A stretch of DNA of 64,000 nt, taken from Brasenia schreberi. Lineage: Eukaryota > Streptophyta > Magnoliopsida > Nymphaeales > Cabombaceae. Positions 1 through 12,759 of the stretch are shown piece after piece. The notes below the pieces were generated by a model, which was not told the origin of the DNA, made no database searches, and was given only the letters and a program-made list of their open reading frames with translations. The position numbers were made by a program, and so were the translations under genes. The number at the start of each line of letters is the position of its first letter. The first letter of the stretch is position 1. The DNA is taken from contig JAYKKT010000089.1 in the NCBI GenBank assembly GCA_036023115.1, forward strand, positions 10,876,001 to 10,940,000, read 5' to 3'.

Positions 1-234
1 GCCCTGTTTGTGATATAAGTTGAGATTTTTAGGCCAGGCCCTATATTTTTCCATGGTCACATCAGGTACTGTTGTGTATTAAATACTAATATGACAATTG
101 CAATGATATATTAAAATTTAAATTTTCATTAATCATATAATCGATTCAACTGTGAAGATGTTTGAAAAGATTTGCAAGAGTAAAAATTCATCCCAACAAA
201 CCACTCTCTCTCTTTTTATATATATATTAACCTG

Positions 235-363
235 GATAAGGAGGACATGATGCTTTTGCATTCCTCGCGTTCGACTCTTAAAAGACCAGACGCTGGGTTG
301 AGTCACCCAAGTGAACCCAGTTATGACCCATGATAAGGAGGACATGATGCTTTTGCATTCCTC
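235..363. repeat. 32-bp direct repeat pair
   Basis: The 32 bases at 235-266, beginning GATAAGGAGGACATG, recur exactly at 332-363 with 65 bases between them. Only two copies exist, so it is neither an array nor a CRISPR. A local duplication or a pair of target-duplication footprints are both possible. Confidence 0.8.
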
Positions 364-998
364 CCATGATCCAGTGGTTGAACCGAACGATCCGGCTGCA
401 GCATGGATCTCGGGTGAAGGTCCGACACGATCCATGAAGTCAGGCACCACAGGAGAAGGATGATAAACGGCCACGATTTAAGATCTGGAGATACATCAAC
501 GGCCTATATTCGTCTTCTGGAAAGGATACCTTTGTGAAAACCTAAACGCATTTTTTCCTTATATGGAAACCCTAATCTCTTGTTATTTATTAGAGGCTTC
601 CGCGGTGAAACTTCTTGCGACTACGGCTCTGAAGCTCTCCTTCTTCTTGTTGTTCGTCTTTCGTTTGCTCTTTTTCTCCACTATTTTGATTTTGTATTTG
701 TTCTGTTAGATGGGTGTTTTCTTTTCTATTGATCTGGTGATGTGTGGATTTTAAGGTGATGGGGCAAATGAGGAATCATCCTGAAAATGGGTAATTTGCG
801 ACTGATGTTCAGTGATGCTATACAACCTTGGAGATCTGATGCCTTTCATCAACATTTTTCTTTTCCTTTTCTTTGGAACTTGTTTTTAAGGGTTCAGGGA
901 GGTTGAAATGATGATTATATATTCCCTATTGGTTTGATTGCCAGGATGATGGCAATGAATTGTATTAGCTCTAGCTGATCATTCTCCTTGTAACCAGT

Positions 999-1000
<2 letters not shown>

Positions 1001-1040
<40 letters not shown>
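1001..1040 (+). repeat. (TC)n microsatellite
   Basis: An uninterrupted run of TC dinucleotides, with no gene around it that I can identify. Confidence 0.95.
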
Positions 1041-1043
<3 letters not shown>

Positions 1044-2075
1044 TTGCTTTGTGTTGGCCTTTTAGCATCATTTATATTAAGGAACTCTTCTGCAATTTTC
1101 CTATTTTTTTTCCAAAACATTATTTGGTTTTCTTCGAGTCTTGTTTTATACCCTTCCCAGAATATCGTTGTACTAGTGCTCTGCGTCACTCTCAGGGTAT
1201 TGTAGTACCCATTTGATGTCACTACATCTATTCAACAAGAAGATTGAATGGTTTCTCTTTTATTTGTATTTATGTTTTGAGATCAGTTGCTGGGGAAGAT
1301 GGGTATTTTTTATTTTTCTTAAGGGGTTTTAAGTTTTCATGATCGTATTGCCTCTGCTTTCTTTGTTCTTAGGATGGTCTATGGCTCGATGTTTCGGGAG
1401 GTCGAACCGATAGCCAGGATAACCGTGTTTCTTTAGATATCCCTTCCAAAATAGGTCATCGAATGGAAATGATCTTTGACGAGCCACCTAAGCTCTTTCA
1501 GAAAATTTATTTCCATTCGAGGAGTGCATAACCCGTCAATTTGGGATCTAATTGGGGATTTCCTTGCGATGCATCAGGAAAGAGAATTGAAATGCAATCA
1601 TATTGGTCCATACAGAATAAAATGGATTCTGCAAGTGGAAGATGCCATTAATGAGCTATTTATGTGCTCACAATCTTCAGTAGTGGTTGGTTTTTTGTAA
1701 GCCTTTTCTGTTGTATTGGATAGCTGTTGAGAGGTGGAAATCATGAGAAGATAGAACCTTGCTTGGAAAATGTTGCAACGGACCATTCTGCATATTTCAA
1801 TTGAACAAAACTTGAAGATTAATCTTATATATGATGCCATTTCGCTCGTCATTTTATGAAATGACATACATTAGTATCTCCCAAATAGTTGATCAAGATT
1901 GACATCGAACAGTTTGTAGCAGTTCCTCACATTTTCTGCTTAAAGAGGCAAAAGCTACCATTGCCTCGGCATTTTCTTCTACTTTGACTGGCTGCGAAAT
2001 GCTGGCAGCAATGAGCAAGAAGGCATACCTAAAAGTAATTACGAACTGTCAATAACAGACCGGTTATCCCAACGA

Positions 2076-2558
2076 TAGGGATGTTCATGGAACCGCCAGA
2101 ACCGGCAGTTTGGTTGAATATCTGGCGATTTGGTTCCGTTTGATTCACTTGGTGGGATGGTTCGTGGTTCCAGTGTTAAACCAAACCATGAGAACTGGAT
2201 TGAACCATTATCATATTATATATATAAAGTTTATGTACATGTATATATAAATCTTTATAGGTTTATATATAGATTATATATGTGGGTGTTTTATAACCTT
2301 ATATACCTATAAAATGTATATATATACATTATATAATAGAAATCTTAACAAGTTTATAAGTTTATATATATTTATAACTTTACATGCATATAAAATGAAA
2401 ACCGTAAATCCAAATAATCTGATGGCATAATACATTATATTTAGCAAATAGTTTAGGACCGAACCAAACCAGAACTAATGGTTTGGTTTGGTTTTCTAAA
2501 GTTATGGATCGAGGCTTGCCGTTGAGGTGAGAACTGAACCATGAACACCCATACCCTA
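2076..2558. mobile_element. hAT-like non-autonomous AT-rich element
   Basis: The left end reads TAGGGATGTTCATGG and the right end, read in reverse complement, TAGGGTATGGGTGTTCATGG. These are imperfect terminal inverted repeats. The interior is rich in AACCAAACC-type motifs and TA runs and has no transposase. A clear 8-bp target duplication is not visible, so the hAT assignment rests only on end similarity and non-coding structure. Related units lie at 2815-3287 and 29225-29866. Confidence 0.45.
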
Positions 2559-2814
2559 CATTCAAACCAAAGGTGCTTCGCTCTTTCTGAGCATATAAAG
2601 TTGTCATCCTTTTGTTGCATAAGCTTAGAACAAAAGTATGCGTGCTGCTGATCCAAGAAATAGATGGTTATGGTATCCCTTTGGTTTTGGGGACTTGGAC
2701 AAATCTCAGTTCGATCAAGAGAGTCAATTTTCAGACGGAATGCTGATTAAGAGCGAGAGAAACTGTTTCATGGTAGCTGCATTTGTGTTCGATGTATTTC
2801 ATAAAAAATTCAGA

Positions 2815-3287
2815 ACAAAAAGGTACTTTAGTTATTCAGAACCAAACCAAATCGACGGTTTCGTTGGGTTCTAGATGCTTGACGGTTCAGTCCGGCAGCT
2901 CGTTTCACGGTTTCAGTGCAGGAACCGAACCATTATATATATATATATATATACACATGAATAATATATCTATATATATATATATATATATATATACTTA
3001 TATGGATATAAATTTTGACAAGTTTATATATATATATAATGAGTTTTATAACCTCATGGCATAACTACATTGGTTAAAATGTATAATCTGATAGTATAAT
3101 ACATTGTATTTAATAAAACCTTTAAATAAGTAGAATCGGGGTTCAAAATTGAACAAAACCGGAACCCACTGTTTGGTTTTGGCTATAGCACAGTTTGATT
3201 TGGTTCTGTTAGAAGTTAAGAACCGATAGTAGTGGTTTGGTTCGAGGTTGAGTTCAAAACCTAACCGAACCATCAACACCCCCTACT
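2815..3287. mobile_element. second hAT-like AT-rich repeat
   Basis: The same motif vocabulary as the preceding unit (AACCAAACC, (TA)n runs at about 2934-2996, right end AACCATCAACACCCCCTA). The left boundary is uncertain. It may be a nested or tandem copy of the unit at 2076-2558. Confidence 0.35.
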
Positions 3288-3754
3288 AGTTACTGTAAAA
3301 ACCTTTGTAGTTAGGTTACAGACTGGAAACATGTGCTCCCATCTATCTAAAAGATGCCTGACTGCGGCTGTTCGAGCTAGAAAAAGCTAGAAAAGTCCCC
3401 ACTATCTTTTTTGGGGTGCAGCTAAATTTCTCTAGCTCAGGGCATTGATGAGACAGCAGAGGTCAATCGAATCAAGTTGCAGCTTTCCTAGATATGGAAT
3501 CTCTAACTAACCAGCAATAAGCACCAACCAAGCTTTAGAAAAAATATATAAAAAAATAGAACAGAATTCTCCTTCGCATTCTCTGTAATTATTGAAAGGC
3601 CACAGAGTTCTTCAAGTAGTTTGAAATCTATTTAATTATGAAATATGAAAATCTGTGCCAAAATGTTTCTTGAATTAATGCTGACTGCAACTTAGGGTTG
3701 ATTCTAGATTTCAAAACTAACTCATGCAACAACAATTAAGTTTTTTCGCATATT

Positions 3755-4218
3755 AGGGTTGATCATGTGTCATATTAGCAAGTAACTTAACATAACCTAG
3801 ATCATTCTTTATTTCCAACACTTTATACTCTCTATTTTCCTCTTTTAATATTGTCACAATCTAGTTTCTTGTACCATTTTAATGGAGTTTTCTTTAGTCA
3901 TCTTCCTACATGTTCAAACCAACTTAAATAATTTTCTCTCATTTTATTATCTATAAATACCAATCTCAATTTATTTTTAACAATCTCATTATGTATATAG
4001 TTTTTCTTATATAGCTACTTATTCATCTCAATATTTTCATTTTTGTTGTAGACACCTTTTATATGTGTTCATTATTAACTCAACACTAATAACCATAAAA
4101 CATAGTGAGTCTACTTATTTATCTTTCAACTTTAATAATATCTTTTTATCATGTGAAATACCTCATGCACCTTTCATGTACTAATTTTAATCTTAACATC
4201 CCATCAATTTTTCCATCA
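3755..4218 (-). mobile_element. Degenerate RTE-type LINE fragment (reverse transcriptase 3' part)
   Basis: Base by base this follows the minus-strand LINE at 51759-52907: the same order of segments from the region coding for the RT-distal ERIPNEV-like block to the stop region, but with many substitutions and stop codons. The (TTG)n tail end is missing at its low-coordinate side. It is an old, inactive remnant. Confidence 0.7.
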
Positions 4219-4219
4219 C

Positions 4220-5833
4220 AATCAAAATTTGAAGTTTGCTAAATCGATTCTTATGAAATTGTTGAGGATCGAACTGCTGTGTGTGTGACAATGATATAAC
4301 TGTTCCTTTGTCCGAAAAATTTCTTCCACCATTTGATGCTTGAATTGCTGTCTTGGAAGTAATTTTTCTGTTGCCACTACTAATTTAGTCCCGGACTTTG
4401 TCAACATTTATCAAATGTTTCTTCATATCCAATCATGGCCATCGTGTTCTTCAATATTTCTTAATGAGAAAGTTGGACAGATCTAGGCAATACAATTGAA
4501 TTTCAAAATTACAACTTGATGGTAGTAGAGACCCAGTGTCTATCAACCAAAATGAAGGTGATGAGATTTGGCAGTAAACTATAATTCTTATAATTGGAAA
4601 GGTGAAGGAGCTACTGCATATATGAGGCTCCACATGAGCCAATATTGACGATGACTTCCTTTGTTTGGTCATGAAGAACAAGCAAAATTTTCTTTTTCTT
4701 GGAGAATATTGGGACCATCAGAAGCAATGTTAGAGATGTATGACGGAAAATAGCAGATAGAATAATGCCGTAGTTGAAATTGCCAGCTAGATCATGAAGT
4801 TTTATGCATATTTCCTGAATGCACACACACACCAAACCGTGCCATTTTTATTCTTGAATATACCAAATATGATTAATGATTTCAGAGTGGTCCTAATGCT
4901 GATATGAGACAGACTCTCATTGTTGAATCTCAGAGAATCGCGCAAACATGCGCGCGCACACACACATCAAGCCGTGTCGTTCTCATTCTTCAATATTCCA
5001 AATATTACTGGTGATCTCAAATGACACTCCTGCAGATAAAAAACAATGCCATCTTCATTCTTGAATATATCAAATGATAATGATGATTGATCATGGAACA
5101 CATACTGCATGCAAGTGAATTCAAGCTACCAGATTTTCATCCTTCAGTGCACCAGAAATTACAGCAAGAATTTGAAAGGGAGAGCGCTAATGACATGAAT
5201 CTTGGTTCTGAAACAGGAAGAGCATGAAAGAAAATTTCTTTTACATATGTAACTTACCAGGGCGTTCCTGAGGCTAACAAGAAGTGAAAAATACAACCGA
5301 GTTTCATTGAAAGGCCTTTCAATCTTCGTATCCTCATTCTGTGTCATGTATTCTTACAGTTGAAAGAATATCAGAGACTCTATTTTGTGCCTATTTTGAA
5401 CAATAATAATAATAATCTTAACCTCACTGAATCATGGGACTTCTTTCACCACAACCATACATTATTGAAGAAAAAGTGTCAGTTAGCTTGTTGGCACAGG
5501 CAGTGAAATTGTTATTGATCACACACGCACACACAGAGTATCAATAATCAACTTAAGGTACTAACAAACCTATGTTAAACTTGGGTTCCTCCCTACATAA
5601 TGATTACAATGCGCACGTTGCGGCTAGAGATAAATAACCTCCCTACATAATGATTACAGTGCGCACGGTGCAGCTACGATAAAAGTTGATCTGTACCTTT
5701 CGCTATCCTTGTATAGGTCCATGATGTACACTCTAAATACCCGAAATTGGAAGACGCATACGTTCTGTAGTGACCAGATTCTGCAGCTGTATTTCTGTTT
5801 TTAGCATCTAAGTGCTATTTCTGTCTACGTACC

Positions 5834-5885
<52 letters not shown>

Positions 5886-6380
5886 TATACATGCATAAAT
5901 GTCCAATATGTCCAATGTTGGTTTTTGGTAGAAAAATCTGAAATTGTTTCTGCACTCTGAACTGTCTGCTCTCTCCTTTTTCATTAGTGACAGAGGCTTC
6001 TCTTACATATAGAAACGACCAAGCGATTGAGTTCTAGGCCTAAGACCACTGGGATCAAAGACTTGATAAAATATACTTACAAATATTGCCAGATTTTTGC
6101 ATGTGCTAATCCAAAATGATCCACGAAGGCTATTAAGAAATGCCCACTTAAGTCCAAAGAGCCAGCTTTCTCTACAGGTCTAAAAGTCCTATACCTAGAG
6201 AAACCTAACAAAACACGACAAACCCCTAACCAAATCCTTGTCATCAGTTTGACTTGCAACCCATTATCATCATCATAATAACCACCCAAAATCTTGCCTC
6301 ACAGAACTTAGCAGAAAGCAAAGGAGATGTAAAGTGGATTCTTTTCAATAACCAAACCCCAGAACTTATTCCAATCAAAA
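4220..6380. other. Intergenic, short local repeats only
   Basis: I see no coding exon. Three imperfect copies of a roughly 70-base module (CACACA run, then CCGTG, then ATTCTTGAATATNCCAAAT) lie at about 4810-4880, 4950-5010 and 5040-5085. A 50-base tandem duplication beginning CTCCCTACATAATGATTACA is at about 5590-5687. Compound (TC)n(AC)n microsatellites lie at about 5837-5885. Confidence 0.6.
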
Positions 6381-6384
6381 GACC

Positions 6385-6500
6385 TCAAAATGCATCCAGT
6401 GGTAGAGGACTCGACTCACAAGATAAAGGTCATGAGTTCGAGACCTGGGTTGTGTATACCTGGCTGGCTCTCACCTCCCCCCCCCCCGACCTACAGAGAA
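6385..6500 (+). mobile_element. tRNA-derived SINE-like unit
   Basis: A tRNA-like head carries an A-box-like stretch (CAGTGGTAGAGGACTC) and a B-box-like GAGTTCGAGACC, followed by a C-rich run at about 6476-6488. No clear target duplication was found. The B box deviates little from GGTTCGANNCC, but the unit does not fold into an obvious functional tRNA. Confidence 0.4.
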
Positions 6501-6560
6501 ACAACTCTTTTGGATCATGACAACTTATTTATATTCTTTGATTAATGTGGACATGCTCAC

Positions 6561-7001
6561 TTGGTTAATTAGGTTATTTCCTAATTAAGCCGACAAATTG
6601 GTCATTTTAGGCAGTTTCACTCACGGCAACGGCTAGATTGGCCATCTAGCCATTTTCCATGGAGGCGGTTACCGTAATAGTCAATTGTTATGGATAAATT
6701 CTGTAACGACCGGATAAGGGCTACAGAACAGAAAGCCCAGCCTAGACATCCGAGAGGAGGAGTCAGGTACTCCTCTATAAATACATAGCAATGTATACAA
6801 GCAAACATACATTGAAACAGAGAAAAACAATAGAAACCTCCCTTAAAAACCAGTTGTGGGAAACCAAAAAATCATACCTGATTCTGCACCTTCTAATACA
6901 AAGAGATCATGTGTTGCGCACAGGAAGTCGTCAAGAGCTGCTCTAGAAACCTGGTGAGAAAATTGCAGGGACAAACAATTGAATATTGACGGATTCCTTC
7001 A
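6561..7001 (+). repeat. 5' LTR of Copia element 1
   Basis: It aligns with 12312-12754 through GCAGTTTCACTCACG, the TATAAATACA promoter region at about 6775, and the shared end GACGGATTCCTTCA. The 5' boundary is fuzzy (6561-6585) because the first bases have diverged. Confidence 0.75.
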
Positions 7002-7002
7002 C

Positions 7003-7016
7003 TAGTATCAATGCCT
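7003..7016 (+). promoter_or_regulatory. Copia primer-binding site
   Basis: TAGTATCAATGCC directly follows the 5' LTR and closely resembles the TGGTATCAGAGC complement of initiator tRNA-Met used by plant Copia elements. Confidence 0.6.
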
Positions 7017-8252
7017 CGTTGTTTGCAAAAAAAGGTACACAATTACGTTTTGTAAAGCGAAAATAAGGAAAAAGAGAGAGAGAGAAGAAGAAGAGAAGGA
7101 GAACACCCTGTTTTTGTCGAAAAAAATAGTTGACTATCTAAAACCACAATTTGTGACCTCAGATAGCCGACAAGACAAGCTTGGCCAAAATCGACAAAAG
7201 GAGAAATATCGGTCAGGTTCTGCCAAAGGCCACACGACCGAAGCAGAAGATCAGTCAGGACTGACAAAGAGACAGATTAGCTAGGTTCTACCAAAGGCCA
7301 GACGGTCATGACAGGAGATAGATCGAGATTTGCCAAAGGCAAGAAAAGAGAGGAAACATGAAGTCAACGGTTAGTGGCTGTCGATAGAAAACAAGAGCAA
7401 AAGGGAGCGTAGGCCAAAGGCCGGTGGTCGTTAGCATGACATAGAAGACAGGGGGAGGCAGGAGAACCACCCAACGGTTTGTTTCAGAAAACTATGGGCA
7501 GAAACTGACAGTTTTTTGAAACCGTCCCCGGTTTTGGAAAACCGTCGGCAAGAAACTCCCTCGAGCTATGGACTAAAAAGTTCATTCTGCCCCTAGCTGA
7601 TTTTAAAAACTATGAATTGCCACGAAGTAAAATTACAAAAATAACAGATATTAAAAGCAAAAAGATAATTTTACCCTCAAACAAGCAAAAAGTCGCTTAT
7701 GCTCTCTAGTTGTTTATAAAAATTATGAAATACCTATAGATTGAATAACCTTCCTACCCTTACTCGATAAAAGGTTCATAGTTCTGCCACTGTATTAAAA
7801 GACAAGGTTAACCCTGTCTTTTTAAAAATTTACAAATTGAACTAAGGGGCAAAATTATAGATTTACCCTTAATCAATGACTAATTTTATAGAAAAACCAG
7901 ATACCAAGTTTGTTGTTTTGCCCCTAGTCTTTTTGAAAAATTATGAAACCAGACAAACACATAAAATTATAGGTTTACCCATGATGTTTGGGGAGATTAT
8001 CAGTGGTAGGAATTTTTGAGAAAAATTATAGATTTATTCTCAATTTCATTCTATAACATAATCAAGTTACTAAAAACTCAATAATGGTACTTAAAATTTG
8101 TATGAAATTGGTTTTAAGTACCATGGGTTATTTTCAATTTAGTAGTTGAATATTATGTATTCTGTTAGTTAAATATTTGTTATATGTTGCTTGTTGGTTG
8201 TTGCTTAGTATATATTTTCATTTTAGACCGTCTTGTTGTTAATTTTGCCAAA

Positions 8253-9090
8253 CACATAAAAATGAATTCAAGAATATGTGTATCTAAAGTGACAAAAACA
8301 AAAAAATTAAACGGTCTAAATTTTCAAATGTTAAAGAGAAGAATCTTGTTTGTTTTTACACTAAAAGGTGTAGAGTATGTATTAAAGAAAACTGTGCATC
8401 CACTAACTCTTGACGCCACATAGCAATAAAAAGAAATGTATAAAATATTTTTAAGAGATGATACGATAGCAAGAACTGTCATGTTAACATACATGGAGGA
8501 TGATCTGATTAGGGTCTTTAAAGAATATGAAACTGCTAAAGAGTTGTTTGATTCAATAACAACCAAATACGATACTACAGTTAAATTACATGTTAAGTTG
8601 TTGCTATAAAAATACAACTCCTATAAGATAAAAGAAGAAGACAATGTAGTAGAACATGTGAACCATATACTGGTAATGATAAGAGATTTAGTTGTAGTCA
8701 AATCAGTCATCTCAAAACCAACGCAAATATCTACAATACTGAATATTCTTTCCTCATCCTAGAACATGATCACAACTGGTCTTAGACAAGGGTATGAAAC
8801 AAACCTTTCAGAATTGTCCCTTAAACTAGCAATTAAACAAGAACACATGAAAAAAAAATAGAAAAGAGAAATTGCTAGTGGTACAAGACGAGATAAGGTC
8901 TAGCTCCAAAGCTAATAAAAAAAGAAATAAACCAAAAAAAGGTTTGGCAAAAATAACAAAAAAGAATGGTCAATCTTTTAAGAAATTGCAGGAAACCACT
9001 TCTCGCGTCAAGTGTTTCAGCTGTAGAAAAATGAAACACTATAAGAGAGATTATCGCAACAAGAAAAATGATAAAAACAACCAACAATGA
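8253..9090 (+). pseudogene. Copia gag remnant (element 1)
   Basis: Translating with frame changes gives a Copia gag: a start near NSRICVSKVTKTKKLNG, then YMEDDLIRVFKEYETAKEL, then a basic stretch and a zinc knuckle VKCFSCRKMKHYKRDY. The knuckle keeps CX2CX4H, but the last cysteine of CX2CX4HX4C is tyrosine. Several in-frame stops occur (near 8420, 8610 and 8860). In a live element this would form the nucleocapsid; here it is dead. Confidence 0.75.
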
Positions 9091-9109
9091 GCCTAAGATG
9101 GTAGATGAG

Positions 9110-9780
9110 CATGGTTAGGAAGCAATCATCATCATTGGATGCAATTGTCAAGGAAGCACTTAACCTTTACCTGAATCACTAGATGGCCGTGGTGAGGGAA
9201 TCTGGGACGGAGGACTCATAGTGATAAAAAATTCTCATTCATGTTCTGGGATGGTATGATTTATTCAAGCTTTTGGGTCTAATGAACTATTCGTAGAGTC
9301 AAAAGAGAGATTTCATCAACGCTCCCCCCCTGCCCCGGCTTCCATAACTAGTTTTCTTAGCTTTATTAGCAGCATTTAACTGAACAAAGTGAAGTGAAGT
9401 ACTCTGAGCGGGTGGTTGGGCAACCGTACTCGCTACTCCTAAACAACCGCCCCTCGCTTACTTTATTGTATGGTAGCGCCCCTCGCCCCTCTTACTATAA
9501 GCTCCCATGGGGCGGTAAGGCCTGACCACCTCCTCCAATTCCAAAACATATCGTTCTCGCTCAGTGTTTGTAACTTCAAATACAGAAGTAAGATATGATC
9601 TGCGTGATATCGGAATACTTATACATGGATCATCCGATGACTGGTTGATAGATTGACTGAGGAGTGACTAGACACATCTCAAAAAGCAAGGAAGAGGCAA
9701 TGAATCTAAAGGAATATAAATCAAGATAACATTGGGTATACATGAGAAATAACATTTTCTCAGATGTTTTTCGAGCTAGG
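9110..9780. other. Foreign GC-richer block inside Copia element 1 (possible organellar DNA)
   Basis: Between the gag zinc knuckle and the integrase remnant, where protease should lie, the sequence is GC-richer than its surroundings and encodes nothing Copia-like (for example GAGCGGGTGGTTGGGCAACC at about 9407). Its texture resembles plant mitochondrial non-coding DNA, so a nuclear mitochondrial insertion is possible. I cannot confirm this by eye, and the boundaries are approximate. Confidence 0.35.
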
Positions 9781-9953
9781 TCCTTTAGAATTTATATATA
9801 AAGCACACCGATTGTACTAACTAATGTATTGATTGTACCAACTATAAGGCACAATCTAGTTTTGGTCCCTACTTTGGTAAAGAAGGATTTTGAGGTTTGG
9901 TTTATCCTTGGAAAAGTGATTGTGAAAAAGCATGGGAGAGTTTCTAGAGTGGA

Positions 9954-12199
9954 TTGTTCAAATTGAATATTAATGAAAATGAAAGTTTTTCTTCTTATAT
10001 TGATTGTGCCTTTAATGTTGATATGAATATATGGCATAAGCACCTAAGGTATATAAGTTTGGATAACTCTATGGAGTTTCAAGAATTCTGTAAATACTTT
10101 GTTATTTCGAAGCAAAATATAATGGTCAAGATACCTCAAAAAAAATAGTATAGCTGAAAGATATAACAGGACCTTACTAAACATAACAAGGTTAATATTA
10201 ATTGATATCTGTCTACCAAGGATATTTTAGAAAGAAGTAAGTACAACTGTATACATACTCAATAGAGTACCATGTAAAGATGTATTCACTATACCATATA
10301 AAATGTGGTTTTAAAGAAAATCCAACCTAGGTCATCTTAGGAGGTAAAGATCTATCGCTCATGTGAAGATACTTGATGAGTCTAAAGACAAGCTATACAC
10401 CAAATTCTTGAGATGTATATTCATTGGATATTTTAAAGGATCAAAGGGATATCATTTTTTTTATATGGACCATAGACTAATAGAAAGCAGAGATGTTGAA
10501 TTCTTAGAAGATACTAAGAATGACATCATCGAGAATAATGATAAGTATGTTGATAATCTAATAGATGTAGATCAATAATCATTTAAACCCATAGAAGATC
10601 TTCCTTAATCAATCGAAACTTTCAGTAGATATAAAAGGCCTACAATTGTACCTTCCTACTTAAAGGATTACCACACTTATCTTTCTCAAGAAGTGTGCAA
10701 TTTAATATATTTAGATGAGCTGACTAATAACTTGACTTATCGACAGGCTATTGACTCATATGAATCAACAGACTCGAAGAAAGCAATGGATGAGGAAATT
10801 GAATCTATTGAAAAAAACAAGTCTTAGAGTTAACTGATTTGCCAAGAGGAAGAAAAGTCATAGGTTGCAAGTAAGTTTTGAAAAAGAAATATAAAGTCGA
10901 TGGATCAATCAAAAAGTTTAAAGTGAGGTTGGTTGCAAAAGGAGGGGATAAATTATGGTGAGACATATTCCTCTATTACAAAATTTGCATCTATAAGAAT
11001 AATCCTGGCGATAGCGACATATTATGATTTGAATTTACATTAGTTAAATGTAAAAATTGTTTTTCTAAATGGAGATTTAGATAAAATCATATATATGCAT
11101 CAACCCATGGATACAAAGTTGAAGGCTAAGAAGATAAAGTATATAGGCTGAAAAAAATCCCTATATAGCCATAAAGAGTCACATCATCAATGATATTTGA
11201 CTTTTCAAAATGTGATTATTGAACTTGGCTTCGTGACTAATGAGCTTGACCACTGTATATATGTTTGAAATAGTGAGAGCCACTTTGTCATCTTATTATT
11301 ATATATAAATGACATATTGTTAAATGGGAATGACAATGAGATGATTGTCGAAACCATGTCATGGTTAAACTCAAGGTTTGAAATGAAGGATATGAGAGAA
11401 GCATCCTATATCCTGAGTATAAAGATTTCTCGAGATAGAGAATCTAAACTTCTATGCATAAGTCAGGAGAGATATATTGATTATATCCTCAAAAAGTTTA
11501 AAATGGGTGAATGTAAGTCTCTATCTACACTAGTTACAAAAGGGTTAAAACTAAGTAAGGTTGATTGTTACGGTGAAGGAGATGATAAGCCTAACGTTCT
11601 TTATGCATAAGTTGTGGTTAACTTGATGTATGTTATGTTATATACAATACTTGATATCAACTTTGTTGTTGGTCTTGTGACTAGATATCAAAGTAATCAT
11701 GGATGACAACATTGAATAGCTGTGAAAAAGATTCTAAGATATCTTAAAGGAACAAAGGACTTGAAATTATGTTTTCAAGCAAATGAACTAAAAGTGGTAG
11801 GATACCCAAATGCTGACTTTGCTAGGAGCAAAGATGATAACAAATCATCCTCAAGGCAAAATATTTTTATTTGGAGGTTGGAGATAGAACTGTTTCTTGA
11901 GCATGTAAGAAATAGGGTTGTGTAACGTTGCATACACAAGAAGCTGAGTATGTGGCTTGTTGTATGACTGAAATAAGTGTTATTTAGATAAGCTGCTTCA
12001 TACGTGATTTGAAGCTGGACATAAACGACAATCCAATTGTCATTTATTGTGACAACAATGCAATAATTACTCTAATCAAGAGTGGAGTTGACAACTCCAA
12101 AAGCAAGCATATAATGGTGAAATACCACTATGTTCTTGATATGGTTATGAGAATGAAAATATCCATCTTATACATGCCAACTCAAGATATGTTGGCATA
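9954..12199 (+). pseudogene. Copia pol remnant: integrase fragments, RT, RNase H
   Basis: Recognisable parts in order: the pre-integrase IWHKHL motif (about 10030); an integrase tail with AERYNRTLLN (about 10155), reached after a large deletion of the catalytic core; the KLYTKFLRCIFIGYFKGSKGY block (about 10390-10450); RT with LNGDLDKIIYM (about 11060) and YINDILL in place of the catalytic YVDDxLL (about 11305); then RNase H with IYCDNNAIIT and SKHIMVKYHYV (about 12040-12150). Many stops and frame changes make it inactive. Confidence 0.8.
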
Positions 12200-12311
12200 A
12201 TAGATAATGATTGCAATCGCAATCATAAAATGACATGACTAGGAAAACCCCATAAAAGTGGGAGAAAAATGAGTATGTCAGATCATTTGGCTCAAATGGC
12301 TAAGTGAGAGA

Positions 12312-12754
12312 TGTTAATCTAAGAAACTAGTCATTCTCAGCAGTTTCACTCACGAGAATGGCTAAATCAGCCATCTAGTTGTTTCCCTTGGAGGTGGTTA
12401 CAAAACAAATAAGTAACAACCAGACTATTATGAATAACTTGTGTAACAACCGGATAAGGGTTCCAGAACGAAAAGCCCAGTCTGGATATCTGAGAGGAGG
12501 AGTTAGGCGTTTTATAAATACAAAGCAACGCAAAGAAAAAAAAACATACAATGAAATAGAGAAAAACAATAGAAACCTTCTTGGAAAGCCGTTTGTGGGA
12601 AACTAGAAAATCATACATGATTATGTGCCTTTTGCTCTTCGTCTTCAACACACATAGATCATCCGCTGTGCAACAGGAAGTTGTCAAGAGCTGCTGTAGA
12701 AACCCGATAAGGACGTTGCAAGGACCAATGACCGGACATTGACGGATTCCTTCA
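12312..12754 (+). repeat. 3' LTR of Copia element 1
   Basis: It starts TGTTAATC after the purine tract AAGTGAGAGA and ends GACGGATTCCTTCA like the 5' copy. It contains TTTATAAATAC promoter-like sequence at about 12510. Divergence from the 5' LTR is substantial, which points to an old insertion. Confidence 0.8.
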
Positions 12755-12759
12755 GAAAG

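Larger units (their letters stand above)
1..2075. other. 5' flank without a supported gene
   Basis: No reading frame here has a recognisable domain. The stretch holds a 32-bp direct repeat (235-266 and 332-363), a telo-box-like AACCCTAATC followed by a pyrimidine-rich stretch at about 570-720 that looks like a promoter plus 5' leader, a (TC)n microsatellite at about 1001-1040, and a 12-bp inverted repeat at 1459-1520. It could contain an untranslated or non-coding transcript, but I cannot define one. Confidence 0.5.
6561..12754 (+). mobile_element. Degenerate Ty1/Copia retrotransposon (element 1)
   Basis: Two related LTRs flank a tRNA-Met-type primer site, a long leader, gag with a damaged zinc knuckle, remnants of integrase, reverse transcriptase and RNase H, in Copia order (integrase before RT). 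All frames contain stop codons and the protease and most of the integrase are missing or replaced. The leader matches that of element 2 at 36393-39965, so both belong to one family. No target duplication was found. Immediately downstream is a decayed RTE LINE. Confidence 0.85.

Noticed and set aside
235..363. CRISPR-like 32-bp repeat with a 65-bp gap
   Set aside because: Only two copies, in a eukaryotic nuclear window; simple direct duplication.
133..474. 113-codon minus-strand open frame
   Set aside because: It runs across both copies of the 32-bp repeat and shows no domain or signal; a chance frame.
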